A stretch of 64,000 nt of DNA from Urechidicola croceus. GTDB taxonomy: Bacteria; Bacteroidota; Bacteroidia; Flavobacteriales; Flavobacteriaceae. The stretch's first letter is position 1. Each line of letters starts with the position of its first letter. Below the pieces are notes generated by a model that had not been told where the DNA came from, made no database searches, and saw nothing but the letters and a program-made list of their open reading frames with translations. This document shows, one piece after another, positions 45,243 to 53,376 of this stretch. The position numbers were made by a program, and so were the translations under genes. The stretch covers positions 2,253,501 through 2,317,500 of the forward strand of contig NZ_CP017478.1 in assembly GCF_001761325.1 (NCBI RefSeq), in the 5' to 3' direction.

Positions 45243-45785
45243 TTAATTTTGTGTGTTAAACTCTCTTTTCAAGACATTTAACTTATTTGCTATACTTGCG
45301 TCGTATTGAATATCTCCAACACGTAAGATAAACCCTCCTAATATATCAGGATTTATTATGTTTTCAAGTGATGCTTCATTTCCAGTCAATTCTTTAACTT
45401 TCGCTAAAACCTGAGTTTTTAAAGCTTCAGTTAATGGAATTGCAGAGGTTACTGTTGCAACTTCTTTTCCATTTAAAGAATCATATAATTTTACATATTG
45501 AGTAGCAACTGCACCAAAATCACTCAATCTTTTATTACTTATTAAAAGATCAATTAAACCTTGTGATACAGTATTAATTTTTTTATCAAAAATCGCTAAC
45601 AATGCATTTTTTTTAACATCAGATTTTACAAGTGAACTACCTAACATTGATTGTAATTCATCACTATCAGAAATAGTTTCTGATATTAATTGCATATTAT
45701 TATAAGTTTCATCTGCGACTTTTTGATCTTCAGACAAACTTAATATTGCTTTTGCATATCTTAATGCTGCTCTATTATTACTCAT
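45243..45785 (-). CDS. atpH: ATP synthase F1 subunit delta (OSCP)
   Basis: Links the peripheral stalk to the top of F1. 180 residues. The N-terminal helical bundle starts at ALRYAKAILSLSEDQ. A central ISNKRLSDFGAVATQYVKLYD block and the short C-terminal beta/helix part with NPDILGGFILRVGD are the conserved OSCP features. It lies 10 bases after atpF and 33 bases before atpA. Confidence 0.96.
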   Translation of the reverse strand: MSNNRAALRYAKAILSLSEDQKVADETYNNMQLISETISDSDELQSMLGSSLVKSDVKKNALLAIFDKKINTVSQGLIDLLISNKRLSDFGAVATQYVKLYDSLNGKEVATVTSAIPLTEALKTQVLAKVKELTGNEASLENIINPDILGGFILRVGDIQYDASIANKLNVLKREFNTQN

Positions 45786-45795
45786 TGCTATTTAT

Positions 45796-46296
45796 TTAGC
45801 TGATTGTAACTTCTTTCAATAATTGCTCAATAAGTTGAGATTGGTCTTTGTCATTAGCCAATTCTTTTCTCACTACTTTTTCAGCAATTCCTATAGATAA
45901 TTCTGCAACTTGAGATTTGATATCTGCAATTGCTGCTTGCTTTTCAGATTGAATAGCTGTTTGAGTTTGCGCAAGTATTTTAGCTGCTTCCGCTTTTGCT
46001 TCGTCTTTTGCATCAGAAATCAGTTTCTCTTTCAATTCACGTGCTTCTTTCATCATTGCATCACGCTCGGTACGTGCTTCTTTTAACAAGCGCTCATTAT
46101 CAGCGTTTAAATTTTGCATTTCCTTTTTTGCTTGTTCTGCAGATGCTAACGCGTCTTTAATACCATCTTCACGAGAATTTACTGCATCTAAAATTGGATT
46201 CCAAGCAAATTTCTTTAACAAAAGTAATAACCCAACGAAGAGTAATAATTGCCAAAAAAACAAACCAAACGAAAACTGTTCTATTAATTTATCCAT
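45796..46296 (-). CDS. atpF: ATP synthase F0 subunit b
   Basis: Peripheral-stalk subunit, 166 residues. One N-terminal membrane helix (about 7-28, with FFWQLLLFVGLLLLLKKF), the FAWNPILDAVNSRE hinge, then a long charged Ala/Glu/Lys coiled coil (about 40-150) for dimerisation. There is a single b gene, with no b-prime copy. It is separated from atpE by 86 bases that contain a strong perfect hairpin. Confidence 0.96.
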   Translation of the reverse strand: MDKLIEQFSFGLFFWQLLLFVGLLLLLKKFAWNPILDAVNSREDGIKDALASAEQAKKEMQNLNADNERLLKEARTERDAMMKEARELKEKLISDAKDEAKAEAAKILAQTQTAIQSEKQAAIADIKSQVAELSIGIAEKVVRKELANDKDQSQLIEQLLKEVTIS

Positions 46297-46334
46297 GTGT
46301 ATACTTTATACTAATTTTTAATTCTAATGTTTTT

Positions 46335-46374
46335 AAAAACAATAACTACAACCAACCGTTGTAGTTATTGTTTT
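46335..46374 (-). terminator. Intercistronic hairpin between atpE and atpF (partial terminator or mRNA stabiliser)
   Basis: A perfect 17-bp stem (46336-46352 with 46358-46374, 5-base loop) sits right after the atpE stop. On the minus strand only five Ts follow before A residues, so termination would be incomplete. Such a structure can raise atpE mRNA over the downstream genes, matching the need for many c subunits per complex. Confidence 0.75.
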
Positions 46375-46382
46375 AGATTTTC

Positions 46383-46574
46383 TTAAGCTGCGAATAACGC
46401 TGCAAACCCAATACCTTCGATAAGTGCTGCTGCGATTAACATAGCTGTTTGAATTTTTCCTGAAGCCTCTGGTTGACGTGCAATAGCGTCCATTGCTGAT
46501 CCACCAATTTTACCAATACCGATTCCAGCACCGATAACGATCAATCCTGCTCCTATGAAATTTAAACCTGTCAT
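46383..46574 (-). CDS. atpE: ATP synthase F0 subunit c
   Basis: Rotor-ring proteolipid. I start it at the ATG at 46574 (MTGLNFIGAG), giving 63 residues. An in-frame extension to 46628 runs into atpB and is not conserved. Two glycine/alanine-rich helices flank the polar loop ARQPE (about 32-36). The ion-binding carboxylate is Glu53 (LIEGIGF). I see none of the extra Gln/Ser ligands of sodium-type c subunits, so proton coupling is likely. It is followed at once by a 17-bp hairpin. Confidence 0.97.
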   Translation of the reverse strand: MTGLNFIGAGLIVIGAGIGIGKIGGSAMDAIARQPEASGKIQTAMLIAAALIEGIGFAALFAA

Positions 46575-46605
46575 AATATATATATTAAAAATTAAACATT
46601 CTTTT

Positions 46606-47691
46606 TTAGTGATCGTCGTGTTCTTCAACAGCCGATCCGAAATACAATGCCGATAACATTGTAAAAATATAGGCTTGTAATGCTGCTACTAATAATTCTA
46701 AAAGTGAAAGTGCAAATGCCAATCCGAATGACAATGGGCTTCCAATCCAGTTCTTAAAAATAAACATCATACCTATAATACTCATTAATACTACGTGTCC
46801 TGCAGTAATGTTCGCATATAAACGAATCATTAATGAAAATGGTTTTATAAAAGTTCCTAATAATTCAATTGGTGCTAAAACTATTTTCATAAAAACTGGC
46901 ACATCTGGCATCCAAAAAATATGCTTCCAGTAGTTTTTATTTGCAGTAAATGTTGTGATTAAATATGTGATTAAAGCCAATGCAAAGGTTACTGCAATAT
47001 TGTTAGTAACATTTACACCTAGTGGAGTTAATCCAAGTAAATTTATAATCCATACAAAGAAAAATACAGTCAATAAATAACTCATATATTTCTTGTAGTG
47101 TTTTTTTCCAATATTTGGAATAGCAATATCGTCTCTTACATATAAAACTAATGGCTCTAAAATACGGCCAATACCTTTAGGCATTGTACTTGTTTTATAA
47201 TTTTTAGCCATTCTACTAAACAATACAAACATTAACAATCCAACTAAAAAGATGAAAACAACATTTTTAGTAATAGAAAAATCTAATGGTTTGTCATTTG
47301 TCGCATGGTGCTCATCATCATATGTTATTGTTCCTTGAGCGTCTGTTTTATAAACTTTTCCGTGGTATAGTTTGTAGAAATTACCACCAACCTCAGCAAC
47401 TGTTTCACCGTGGTGGAATTTTGAAGAAGAAAACACTTTCAATCCATTATCCCATAAAATTACTGGCAATGGAAAACCAACATATTTATGCTCACCATTA
47501 TCGGTAGTGTATGAATACAATCCAAAATCATGAGTGTCTTGAAGGTGGTGATTGATATATTCTTTGATCTCTGTTTTTAAATCTTTTCCTTCATGTCCAA
47601 CTTCCGGTTTTTTCTCTTCAGAAGCAAGTACTGAAAAGGTAAATAAAAACATTATAACTGTAAGTAATCTAACTGAATAATTTCTCTGCAT
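46606..47691 (-). CDS. atpB: ATP synthase F0 subunit a
   Basis: Stator channel subunit. The frame reaches a TTG at 47700, but the ATG at 47691 (MQRNYSVRLL) is the better start, giving 361 residues. The N-terminus is a cleavable-looking signal followed by a His/Lys/Glu-rich ~110-residue periplasmic extension, typical of Bacteroidota. The usual membrane core follows, with the essential arginine in FSLMIRLYANITAGH and the last helices LLVAALQAYIFTMLSALY. The end is His/Asp-rich. An exact -7 box on the minus strand (47727-47734) lies 35 bases upstream, so the atp genes have their own promoter inside the larger cluster. Confidence 0.97.
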   Translation of the reverse strand: MQRNYSVRLLTVIMFLFTFSVLASEEKKPEVGHEGKDLKTEIKEYINHHLQDTHDFGLYSYTTDNGEHKYVGFPLPVILWDNGLKVFSSSKFHHGETVAEVGGNFYKLYHGKVYKTDAQGTITYDDEHHATNDKPLDFSITKNVVFIFLVGLLMFVLFSRMAKNYKTSTMPKGIGRILEPLVLYVRDDIAIPNIGKKHYKKYMSYLLTVFFFVWIINLLGLTPLGVNVTNNIAVTFALALITYLITTFTANKNYWKHIFWMPDVPVFMKIVLAPIELLGTFIKPFSLMIRLYANITAGHVVLMSIIGMMFIFKNWIGSPLSFGLAFALSLLELLVAALQAYIFTMLSALYFGSAVEEHDDH

Positions 47692-47726
47692 ATTACACAA
47701 ATAATTGAGTGTCTTTAAAATCGGTG

Positions 47727-47734
47727 CAAAGGTA
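47727..47734 (-). promoter_or_regulatory. -7 box (TACCTTTG) of atpBEFHAG
   Basis: An exact TAnnTTTG on the minus strand in the 94-base gap before atpB, predicting a leader of about 28 bases. The ATP synthase genes can thus be transcribed apart from porW-bactofilin-atpZ. Confidence 0.65.
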
Positions 47735-47785
47735 TACTTTTAAATGAAAAGAAAAAACTATTTTTATTGTTTATAAGTATATTTT

Positions 47786-48184
47786 TTAAGAAGGGTTTGA
47801 GTCTAAAAATTTCAACAACTTAATTAGTGTTAAAGTCTCTATAATCAGACAACTAAAATATGGTATAAAAAAAGTAAAAAACTCAATTTTACTCATTTCA
47901 CCATCTGACTTATATATTGGATAAAATAAGATGAAAAATAAGACAAACTTTAATAAACTTCCTGCCATAAATAAATATCCCAGGTTATCTTTATGTTTTT
48001 TTCGAACTATATATAGTCCTAAAATAATTAAAACGGCGACAATAAAATTAAATAAGTAGGTTAAAATAATTTGATTGGAATATGGAGAGTGATTATTGCA
48101 ACTAAGTATTTTTGTGTGAATCAAAAAAATTAAAATCAATAAAAAAAAAGAAATTAAAATATACTTAAATATTGACTTTGCCAT
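47786..48184 (-). CDS. Small membrane protein between atpZ and atpB (AtpI-position; DUF6168-like)
   Basis: 132 residues with four hydrophobic segments (about 7-25, 38-60, 69-88, 101-124). The position between AtpZ and AtpB is where AtpI is found in other bacteria, and the four-helix size also fits an AtpI-like assembly helper, but sequence similarity is weak and I associate it with DUF6168. Its ATG shares one base with the atpZ stop (TAATG), so it is translationally coupled. It is the last gene before the atpB promoter. Confidence 0.72.
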   Translation of the reverse strand: MAKSIFKYILISFFLLILIFLIHTKILSCNNHSPYSNQIILTYLFNFIVAVLIILGLYIVRKKHKDNLGYLFMAGSLLKFVLFFILFYPIYKSDGEMSKIEFFTFFIPYFSCLIIETLTLIKLLKFLDSNPS

Positions 48185-48405
48185 TATTTATTTATCTTAT
48201 TTACTTGATTTATTACACTCCATAAAGCCACAAAAACACCTACAACGGTAAATGACATTGTAAACCAATTTCGTTCGTTGGGGTATTTTAAATCAAGTTT
48301 TTTTCCAAAGTAAGCTGCCAAATATATGGTCAATCCCATTTGAAGACCTACACCTGTAAGTCTTATATATTTATTAAGCGGTTTTTTCTGCTTTGGTTCT
48401 TTCAT
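48184..48405 (-). CDS. AtpZ/AtpI family small membrane protein
   Basis: 73 residues with two membrane helices (about 18-33 and 46-65). The conserved glycine pattern YIRLTGVGLQMGLTIYLAAY followed by GKKLD is typical of the F1F0 accessory protein AtpZ, thought to help c-ring assembly or Mg2+ supply. The gene starts 32 bases inside the end of the bactofilin gene, and its stop overlaps the next start. The whole porW-bactofilin-atpZ block is thus tightly coupled upstream of the atp genes. Confidence 0.82.
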   Translation of the reverse strand: MKEPKQKKPLNKYIRLTGVGLQMGLTIYLAAYFGKKLDLKYPNERNWFTMSFTVVGVFVALWSVINQVNKINK

Positions 48406-48778
48406 TATTCTTTAATTCTTTAACACCACCTGACTTCATAGAGCAAGTTGCATTAAATGTCGATCCTGGCTCAACAGATAATTTATTGATATAAACTTCT
48501 CCATTAATTTTTGCTGTAGATTTTAGTGATAGTAAATCGGTAACAACCAATTTTCCTGTAAATATACCTTCAATGTCTGCATTTGAACATTCAACTTCTC
48601 CTTTAACAACTCCTTCGATTCCAATAATTACTCTTCCTGAAGTTTTAATAGTTCCTTCAACTGTTCCGTCAATTCTGAAGTCTCCTTCTGACTTTACGTC
48701 TCCTACAATTGATGTGTTTTTTGCAATTCTATTGCGTTCTGATGTTTGAGTTTGATTACTTTTTTTTTCTGAAAACAT
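48374..48778 (-). CDS. Bactofilin family cytoskeletal protein
   Basis: 134 residues. The polymer-forming beta-helix core (about 22-108) is clear, with repeated rungs such as GDFRIDGTVEGTI, GRVIIGIEGVVKGEVE and the following IEGIFTGKL, flanked by disordered Lys/Asn/Ser tails. Bactofilins polymerise without nucleotide at the membrane and help shape cells or position other proteins. It overlaps atpZ by 32 bases and follows the PorW/SprE-like gene by 21 bases. Physical coupling to secretion or to ATP synthase is suggested by gene order only. Confidence 0.92.
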   Translation of the reverse strand: MFSEKKSNQTQTSERNRIAKNTSIVGDVKSEGDFRIDGTVEGTIKTSGRVIIGIEGVVKGEVECSNADIEGIFTGKLVVTDLLSLKSTAKINGEVYINKLSVEPGSTFNATCSMKSGGVKELKNNERTKAEKTA

Positions 48779-48799
48779 AATTTGGGGTTTTATGATTTA

Positions 48800-50980
48800 T
48801 TATTCTAATTTACTTATTGTTTCTATTACTTCTGTTGCTTTTTTTCCTTCATCAGTATTTGAATAATTTAATGCTACAAATTCTAATGCTGTTTTAAAAG
48901 CCTCTAACCCGTCTCGCTTTCCAATTGCATAGGCTCTTAAAAGTTCAAATTTCGGCAAAATCGGCAATTCTTCATATTGTCCAATTGCTTCTTCTGTTTT
49001 ACCTACAACTTCGTCATAATTTCCTTCTTGATATTCGTAGTAAATATTCTTATAAATATTTTCTGGCGAATTTTCATCATCGGCTGCAGCAAGAATTTCT
49101 TCTGGGTTCAAAATTAATTTAGCATACTTGGTATCTGCATAATTCGAAACAATATCATTTTTATATTTATCTGACTTTAAACTGTTTATTTCAGAATATA
49201 TTTTATACAAATGATATTTTGCAGGAAGAATATATTTCTCGTCTGGTTCAAAAGTAAGTAATTTTTCTAATTTATCGGCAGCCAATTTATTCTCCTTAAA
49301 TTGTTCTTTATAAATCAATCCTAATTGATAATAAGTCTCATTTCTCAAAGTTGAAAGGCTATCAATTTCAGATTTATCAGTTGGAATTCTATCTAAATAG
49401 GATTGAAGATCATATTTCTTAGAATCATCTATTTCTAAATCAACCGTCAAAGCTTCTAACTCACCTTCATTATTAAAAACGCTTTTGTCAGACAGCCTCC
49501 AATTATCTTCTAATGGTCTATTTCCCCAAATTTTTTGAAATTCTTGTAATCCGAATCCAACAACTTGAGTATTGTAAAAATACCATTTCCCTTGAGTATC
49601 TTTATTGTTTATACTACTTGAAGCACCTTCAAAACCTGTATTTAAAATTTGTTCTTTTGCTTTCTCTTCTGCTTCTTTTAACGCATCAATATGAGATTGA
49701 AAAAACACTTCTTGTTCTTCTTCACTCATCGAAATAACATTAAATATACTATCTGTAACTTTGGTCGTACCTTCTAGTGTGATAACCTCTTCAAGATTTT
49801 TTCTTTTTCTTTCTAAACTTCTAATTCGTTTAGTGCTCATTTCTTGAGGAACATTTAAAACACTATCGTAATAGGCTCCTGCCTCAACAAATTTTGCTCT
49901 ATCAAAGTAAATGTTTCCCAGTTTCTCGTAAGATAATCCTTGTTGAAACTGTTTTGCTTCTCTTGTGTGAACAGATTTCTCAAAATGTTCAATAGCAAGA
50001 TCAACTCTGCCTAATTTTTCATGAACTAAACCAGTTTGATAATGTAGTTCATCTAAATATGGGCGATTATCTCTATCTTTAATTAACTTTTCTAAAGTTT
50101 CAATCAATACATCAGTATCAGTTTCATCAGTAAGATTTTTTGCTTTTTCTATTTGAGAATGAATTCTATATTTATAAGGGATTTTCTTCATCTCAATAAT
50201 ATCTTGAAATGCCATTTGTGAAGAATCTAATTGGTTTCTTTCACGATATATTTGACCTAAAATAAATAAGTTACGTGCTTTTTGTTCTTTGTCATTATCT
50301 GTTAAAGTTGCTTTTTTTAAATGATGAACAACTTGATCGGTACTATCCATAACCGTAAAGACCATTGCCATTGCGGTATGTGCTTTTTCGGCAATTTCTT
50401 CATCTAGCATTTCTTCTCTTTTTAACATAAACTGAAGAGATTCATATGCTTGTTCTTCATTTTTTAATCGAAGTTGTGTTTTGGCTTGCCAAATCTTAGT
50501 TTCATAAATAAGATCCGCGTTTGGATAATTTTTAATTACATAATTAAACGCCTCAAGTGCTGGTACAAATCTTTGAGAATAGTATCGTGATTTTCCTAAT
50601 AATAAATAAGAATCATCTATTTGCTTATTACGTTCTCTACCAGAAATATTCATTGAATGCTTCTGAACAGCTTTCACTGCTTTTTCTTCAGCTCTTTCAA
50701 AAGATTCATTTGAATTATCTGAAGTTTGTTTTACCCCTGGAATTGCAAGTTCTTCAACTTTTAAAGGTTCTATTGGAAGTTTTTTCCAGTAGTCATCTTT
50801 ATATTTTGAATTTAATTCTTCAAGTCCTTTTTCAAAAGCAACTTGTCCATTGTAGAGCACATTATATTTTGTTGTAACTGAATGGAAACTTCGATTAATA
50901 AATTTATCTTTTCTCGTTGAACAACTGCCAACAAGAAGCAAAATTAACACCGAAAATAAAATGAAAATAGGCTTTTTCAA
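48800..50980 (-). CDS. TPR lipoprotein, PorW/SprE-like T9SS component
   Basis: 726 residues with a lipoprotein signal and lipobox VGSC (about residues 17-20), then RKDKFINRSFHSVTTKYNVLYNG, which I recognise from the PorW/SprE group needed for type IX secretion and gliding. About ten tetratricopeptide-like helices pairs follow (for example YYSQRFVPALEAFNYVI, GNIYFDRAKFVEAGAYYDS), and a C-terminal helical part. F. johnsoniae SprE is somewhat longer. The start codon is TTG: no in-frame ATG lies upstream before a stop. The giant secreted protein at 32-40 kb carries a T9SS sorting domain, so the cell should have the system. Confidence 0.8.
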   Translation of the reverse strand: MKKPIFILFSVLILLLVGSCSTRKDKFINRSFHSVTTKYNVLYNGQVAFEKGLEELNSKYKDDYWKKLPIEPLKVEELAIPGVKQTSDNSNESFERAEEKAVKAVQKHSMNISGRERNKQIDDSYLLLGKSRYYSQRFVPALEAFNYVIKNYPNADLIYETKIWQAKTQLRLKNEEQAYESLQFMLKREEMLDEEIAEKAHTAMAMVFTVMDSTDQVVHHLKKATLTDNDKEQKARNLFILGQIYRERNQLDSSQMAFQDIIEMKKIPYKYRIHSQIEKAKNLTDETDTDVLIETLEKLIKDRDNRPYLDELHYQTGLVHEKLGRVDLAIEHFEKSVHTREAKQFQQGLSYEKLGNIYFDRAKFVEAGAYYDSVLNVPQEMSTKRIRSLERKRKNLEEVITLEGTTKVTDSIFNVISMSEEEQEVFFQSHIDALKEAEEKAKEQILNTGFEGASSSINNKDTQGKWYFYNTQVVGFGLQEFQKIWGNRPLEDNWRLSDKSVFNNEGELEALTVDLEIDDSKKYDLQSYLDRIPTDKSEIDSLSTLRNETYYQLGLIYKEQFKENKLAADKLEKLLTFEPDEKYILPAKYHLYKIYSEINSLKSDKYKNDIVSNYADTKYAKLILNPEEILAAADDENSPENIYKNIYYEYQEGNYDEVVGKTEEAIGQYEELPILPKFELLRAYAIGKRDGLEAFKTALEFVALNYSNTDEGKKATEVIETISKLE

Positions 50981-51091
50981 ACTAAAATAATTTGTACTGC
51001 TTTTAACTAAATTTACTTCTAAATATTGTCAGAAGTGTGTAAAAATACAAATTAAATCAGAATATGATGTTTTATCAATAAAAATAAGGGT

Positions 51092-51787
51092 TTAAAGTGC
51101 AAAATGTGCCTCTAATTCCTTTAATGTTGCTTCAGATGTTCTAATGTCTTTAATAATTTCACCTTTTTCTAATACAACTATTCTTTCGCATACTTCAGTA
51201 ACATGTCCTAAATCGTGACTCGAAATTAAAATTGTTAAGTCTTTATTTTTTACATAAGTCTTTAACATTTGTTTTAAACGGATTTGTGTTGTTGGATCCA
51301 AATTTGCAAATGGTTCATCTAAAATAACAACTTCTGGATTGCCAATAAGTGCAGCAATTATTCCTACTTTCTTTTGGTTTCCTTTTGATAAATCTCTTAA
51401 ATATTTATTCTTGCCTAAAATTTCGTCATTAAAAATATCATCAAATTGCCCTAAAAAATTATCAATATCTGCTTTATTTTGCCTTCTTAAATCACCAATA
51501 AAATAAAAATATTCTTCTGGGGTTAAGTATCCAATTAAAAAACTTTCGTCAATAAATGATCCTGTAAACGTTTTCCATTCTTCGCTTTCATTAACTTGAA
51601 TTCTATTGGATGTAATTTTTCCTGTTGTAGGTTGAATCAAATCTAATAACAAATTAAAAAAAGTTGTTTTTCCTGCGCCATTATTTCCAACCAATCCAAA
51701 ACTTTGGCCTTTTGGAATATCTAAATTATTAATAGTTAAAACTGTTGTTTCACCGTATTTTTTGCTAAGTTGAGAAGTTTGTATCAT
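51092..51787 (-). CDS. ABC transporter ATP-binding protein
   Basis: 231-residue cytoplasmic ATPase of a two-gene transporter. Walker A GNNGAGKTT (34-42), a signature in the degenerate form LSKGNQKK instead of LSGGQ, Walker B VVILDEPF, and the switch histidine in LISSHDLGHV are visible. It lies 11 bases after the DUF5687 permease gene, which should be its membrane partner. Substrate unknown. The set resembles the small ABC-2-type exporters found across flavobacteria. Confidence 0.92.
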   Translation of the reverse strand: MIQTSQLSKKYGETTVLTINNLDIPKGQSFGLVGNNGAGKTTFFNLLLDLIQPTTGKITSNRIQVNESEEWKTFTGSFIDESFLIGYLTPEEYFYFIGDLRRQNKADIDNFLGQFDDIFNDEILGKNKYLRDLSKGNQKKVGIIAALIGNPEVVILDEPFANLDPTTQIRLKQMLKTYVKNKDLTILISSHDLGHVTEVCERIVVLEKGEIIKDIRTSEATLKELEAHFAL

Positions 51788-51798
51788 AATATCTTTAA

Positions 51799-53274
51799 TT
51801 AGTTTTCTTGACTGAAAGCATCAATCATTTTATATTTTGAATCCAAGTATTTTTTAGTAATAAATGCCATAATTTTACTATGAAAAGCAATCCCTAATAA
51901 TCCTAAAGATGCTATAGCAACTGCTCCTGCTTCAAAACTTACTAAATAATTAAAAAGTAAAAATATAAGTAGTGGAATAACCATTAAAGGAATTCCTATA
52001 AGCCATTGAACTGCTCCAGTACCTTGATAATTAAATGCTGCTTTTTGATCTAAATTGATTTTTTTTCTATTGTATGCTCCACCATAAATAATCACGTGAG
52101 AATTGACACCAATATTATATAATGCTGCCGCGAAATGTGCAATCAAGACTTTCCAACCAAAATAAACATAAGGTATTGTTAATACAAATAAGATAATTAC
52201 GCTTAGAATCATCAATACAAATTTTGATTTTAAGTATTGCTTGTATTTTAAATTTTGACTCATCAACATTTTATAATATCCACTATCCCAAGCAGGAATA
52301 AACTGTCCGAAGTTTATCAAAAATGCTCCTGTTACAAAAATACCAATGAAAATTGCCCATCCTGCACCTTGATAGTTTTCTTGTGGATAAAAAATCAATC
52401 CATAAAAAACAGAGATGATTAAAATAAATACAGAAGATTTTGTTCTTTTATTTCTCCATAATAGTTTTAGGTCTAGTTGCATAAATGGTGCAATATCTCC
52501 AAATCGTTTTGTCCATGCTAAATCTGTTGTTTTAGCAACTTCTGTTTTTGATTTAAGCGAATTATCAATATATAATTTACTCTTTAACGATTTATAATTC
52601 ACAACATATAACCCTATTAAAATTAATAGTGGAATAAAAATTAATAATGGATTAGTTGTTATTGTATCAATTGCAGAAGTAAGGAAGCTTGAAAATGATA
52701 CAATGTTAAAATAGTTTAATGCGAATAGCGTTCCGCAAATTGCTAATATAGGTAAGAAAGATACATCAGATTTTGCGGAAATATTTTCTATAATAAAATT
52801 TAAAAAATTAATTATTAAAGTGATAATTATCAAGGTTACTATCCAAGAAAAAACCATTGTAGAGTTATATCCTTCTTTCAAAAGTATTATTCCGAAAGGT
52901 ATAATTGCAAAAAGGGGTAAGAAATTAAAGAATGAAATCGCCGATTTACCCAATACATAATTAACTATTTTACTTCTTTTTATTGGTAGTGTCAATAATG
53001 GTTTTACACTCATAACCGGTAATTTCTGAAAAAAGAATCGCATAATTAAATCCGAGATAATCCAATAAAATAAATACCCATTTACAATTACTAAAGGATC
53101 CATTGTAGGATATGTCTTTTTTAATAAAGGATATAAGACAACCCCAAGAATTAAAAACATTACTACAAAATATAGTGCTAAAAAAACCATTAAAATATTT
53201 AGCGCAATACTTTTTTGCCAATAAGAAGAACGAAAATATTGTTTCCATTCTAGATTTAAAAAGTGTTTAATCAT
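51799..53274 (-). CDS. DUF5687 family ABC transporter permease
   Basis: The frame is open to 53373, but the ATG at 53274 (MIKHFLNLEWKQYFRSSYWQ) starts where the family starts, giving 491 residues. The extra 33 residues would also run over the promoter of the divergent gene. About ten to twelve membrane helices in two clusters are separated by a hydrophilic loop (about 240-265). ABC-2-type topology. The partner ATPase is encoded 11 bases downstream. Family function is unknown; export is likely. Confidence 0.85.
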   Translation of the reverse strand: MIKHFLNLEWKQYFRSSYWQKSIALNILMVFLALYFVVMFLILGVVLYPLLKKTYPTMDPLVIVNGYLFYWIISDLIMRFFFQKLPVMSVKPLLTLPIKRSKIVNYVLGKSAISFFNFLPLFAIIPFGIILLKEGYNSTMVFSWIVTLIIITLIINFLNFIIENISAKSDVSFLPILAICGTLFALNYFNIVSFSSFLTSAIDTITTNPLLIFIPLLILIGLYVVNYKSLKSKLYIDNSLKSKTEVAKTTDLAWTKRFGDIAPFMQLDLKLLWRNKRTKSSVFILIISVFYGLIFYPQENYQGAGWAIFIGIFVTGAFLINFGQFIPAWDSGYYKMLMSQNLKYKQYLKSKFVLMILSVIILFVLTIPYVYFGWKVLIAHFAAALYNIGVNSHVIIYGGAYNRKKINLDQKAAFNYQGTGAVQWLIGIPLMVIPLLIFLLFNYLVSFEAGAVAIASLGLLGIAFHSKIMAFITKKYLDSKYKMIDAFSQEN

Positions 53275-53348
53275 ATCGGTTCTTGTTGATTTACAATCAT
53301 TAGTATGTAAAGTTATTGATTTGTTACAAAATTTAAATAGAGGTTTCT

Positions 53349-53356
53349 TATTTTTG
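53349..53356 (+). promoter_or_regulatory. -7 box (TATTTTTG) of the PaaE-like reductase gene
   Basis: An exact TAnnTTTG match 20 bases before the ATG at 53377. Confidence 0.6.
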
Positions 53357-53376
53357 CCTAAAATAATATCCACTTA

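Noticed and set aside
46575-46628. 18-residue N-terminal extension of the ATP synthase c subunit
   Set aside because: It overlaps atpB and would add a charged leader not found in c subunits; the ATG at 46574 gives the normal 63-residue protein.
53275-53373. 33-residue N-terminal extension of the DUF5687 permease
   Set aside because: It overlaps the divergent -7 box at 53349-53356 and lacks family similarity; the ATG at 53274 matches the family start.
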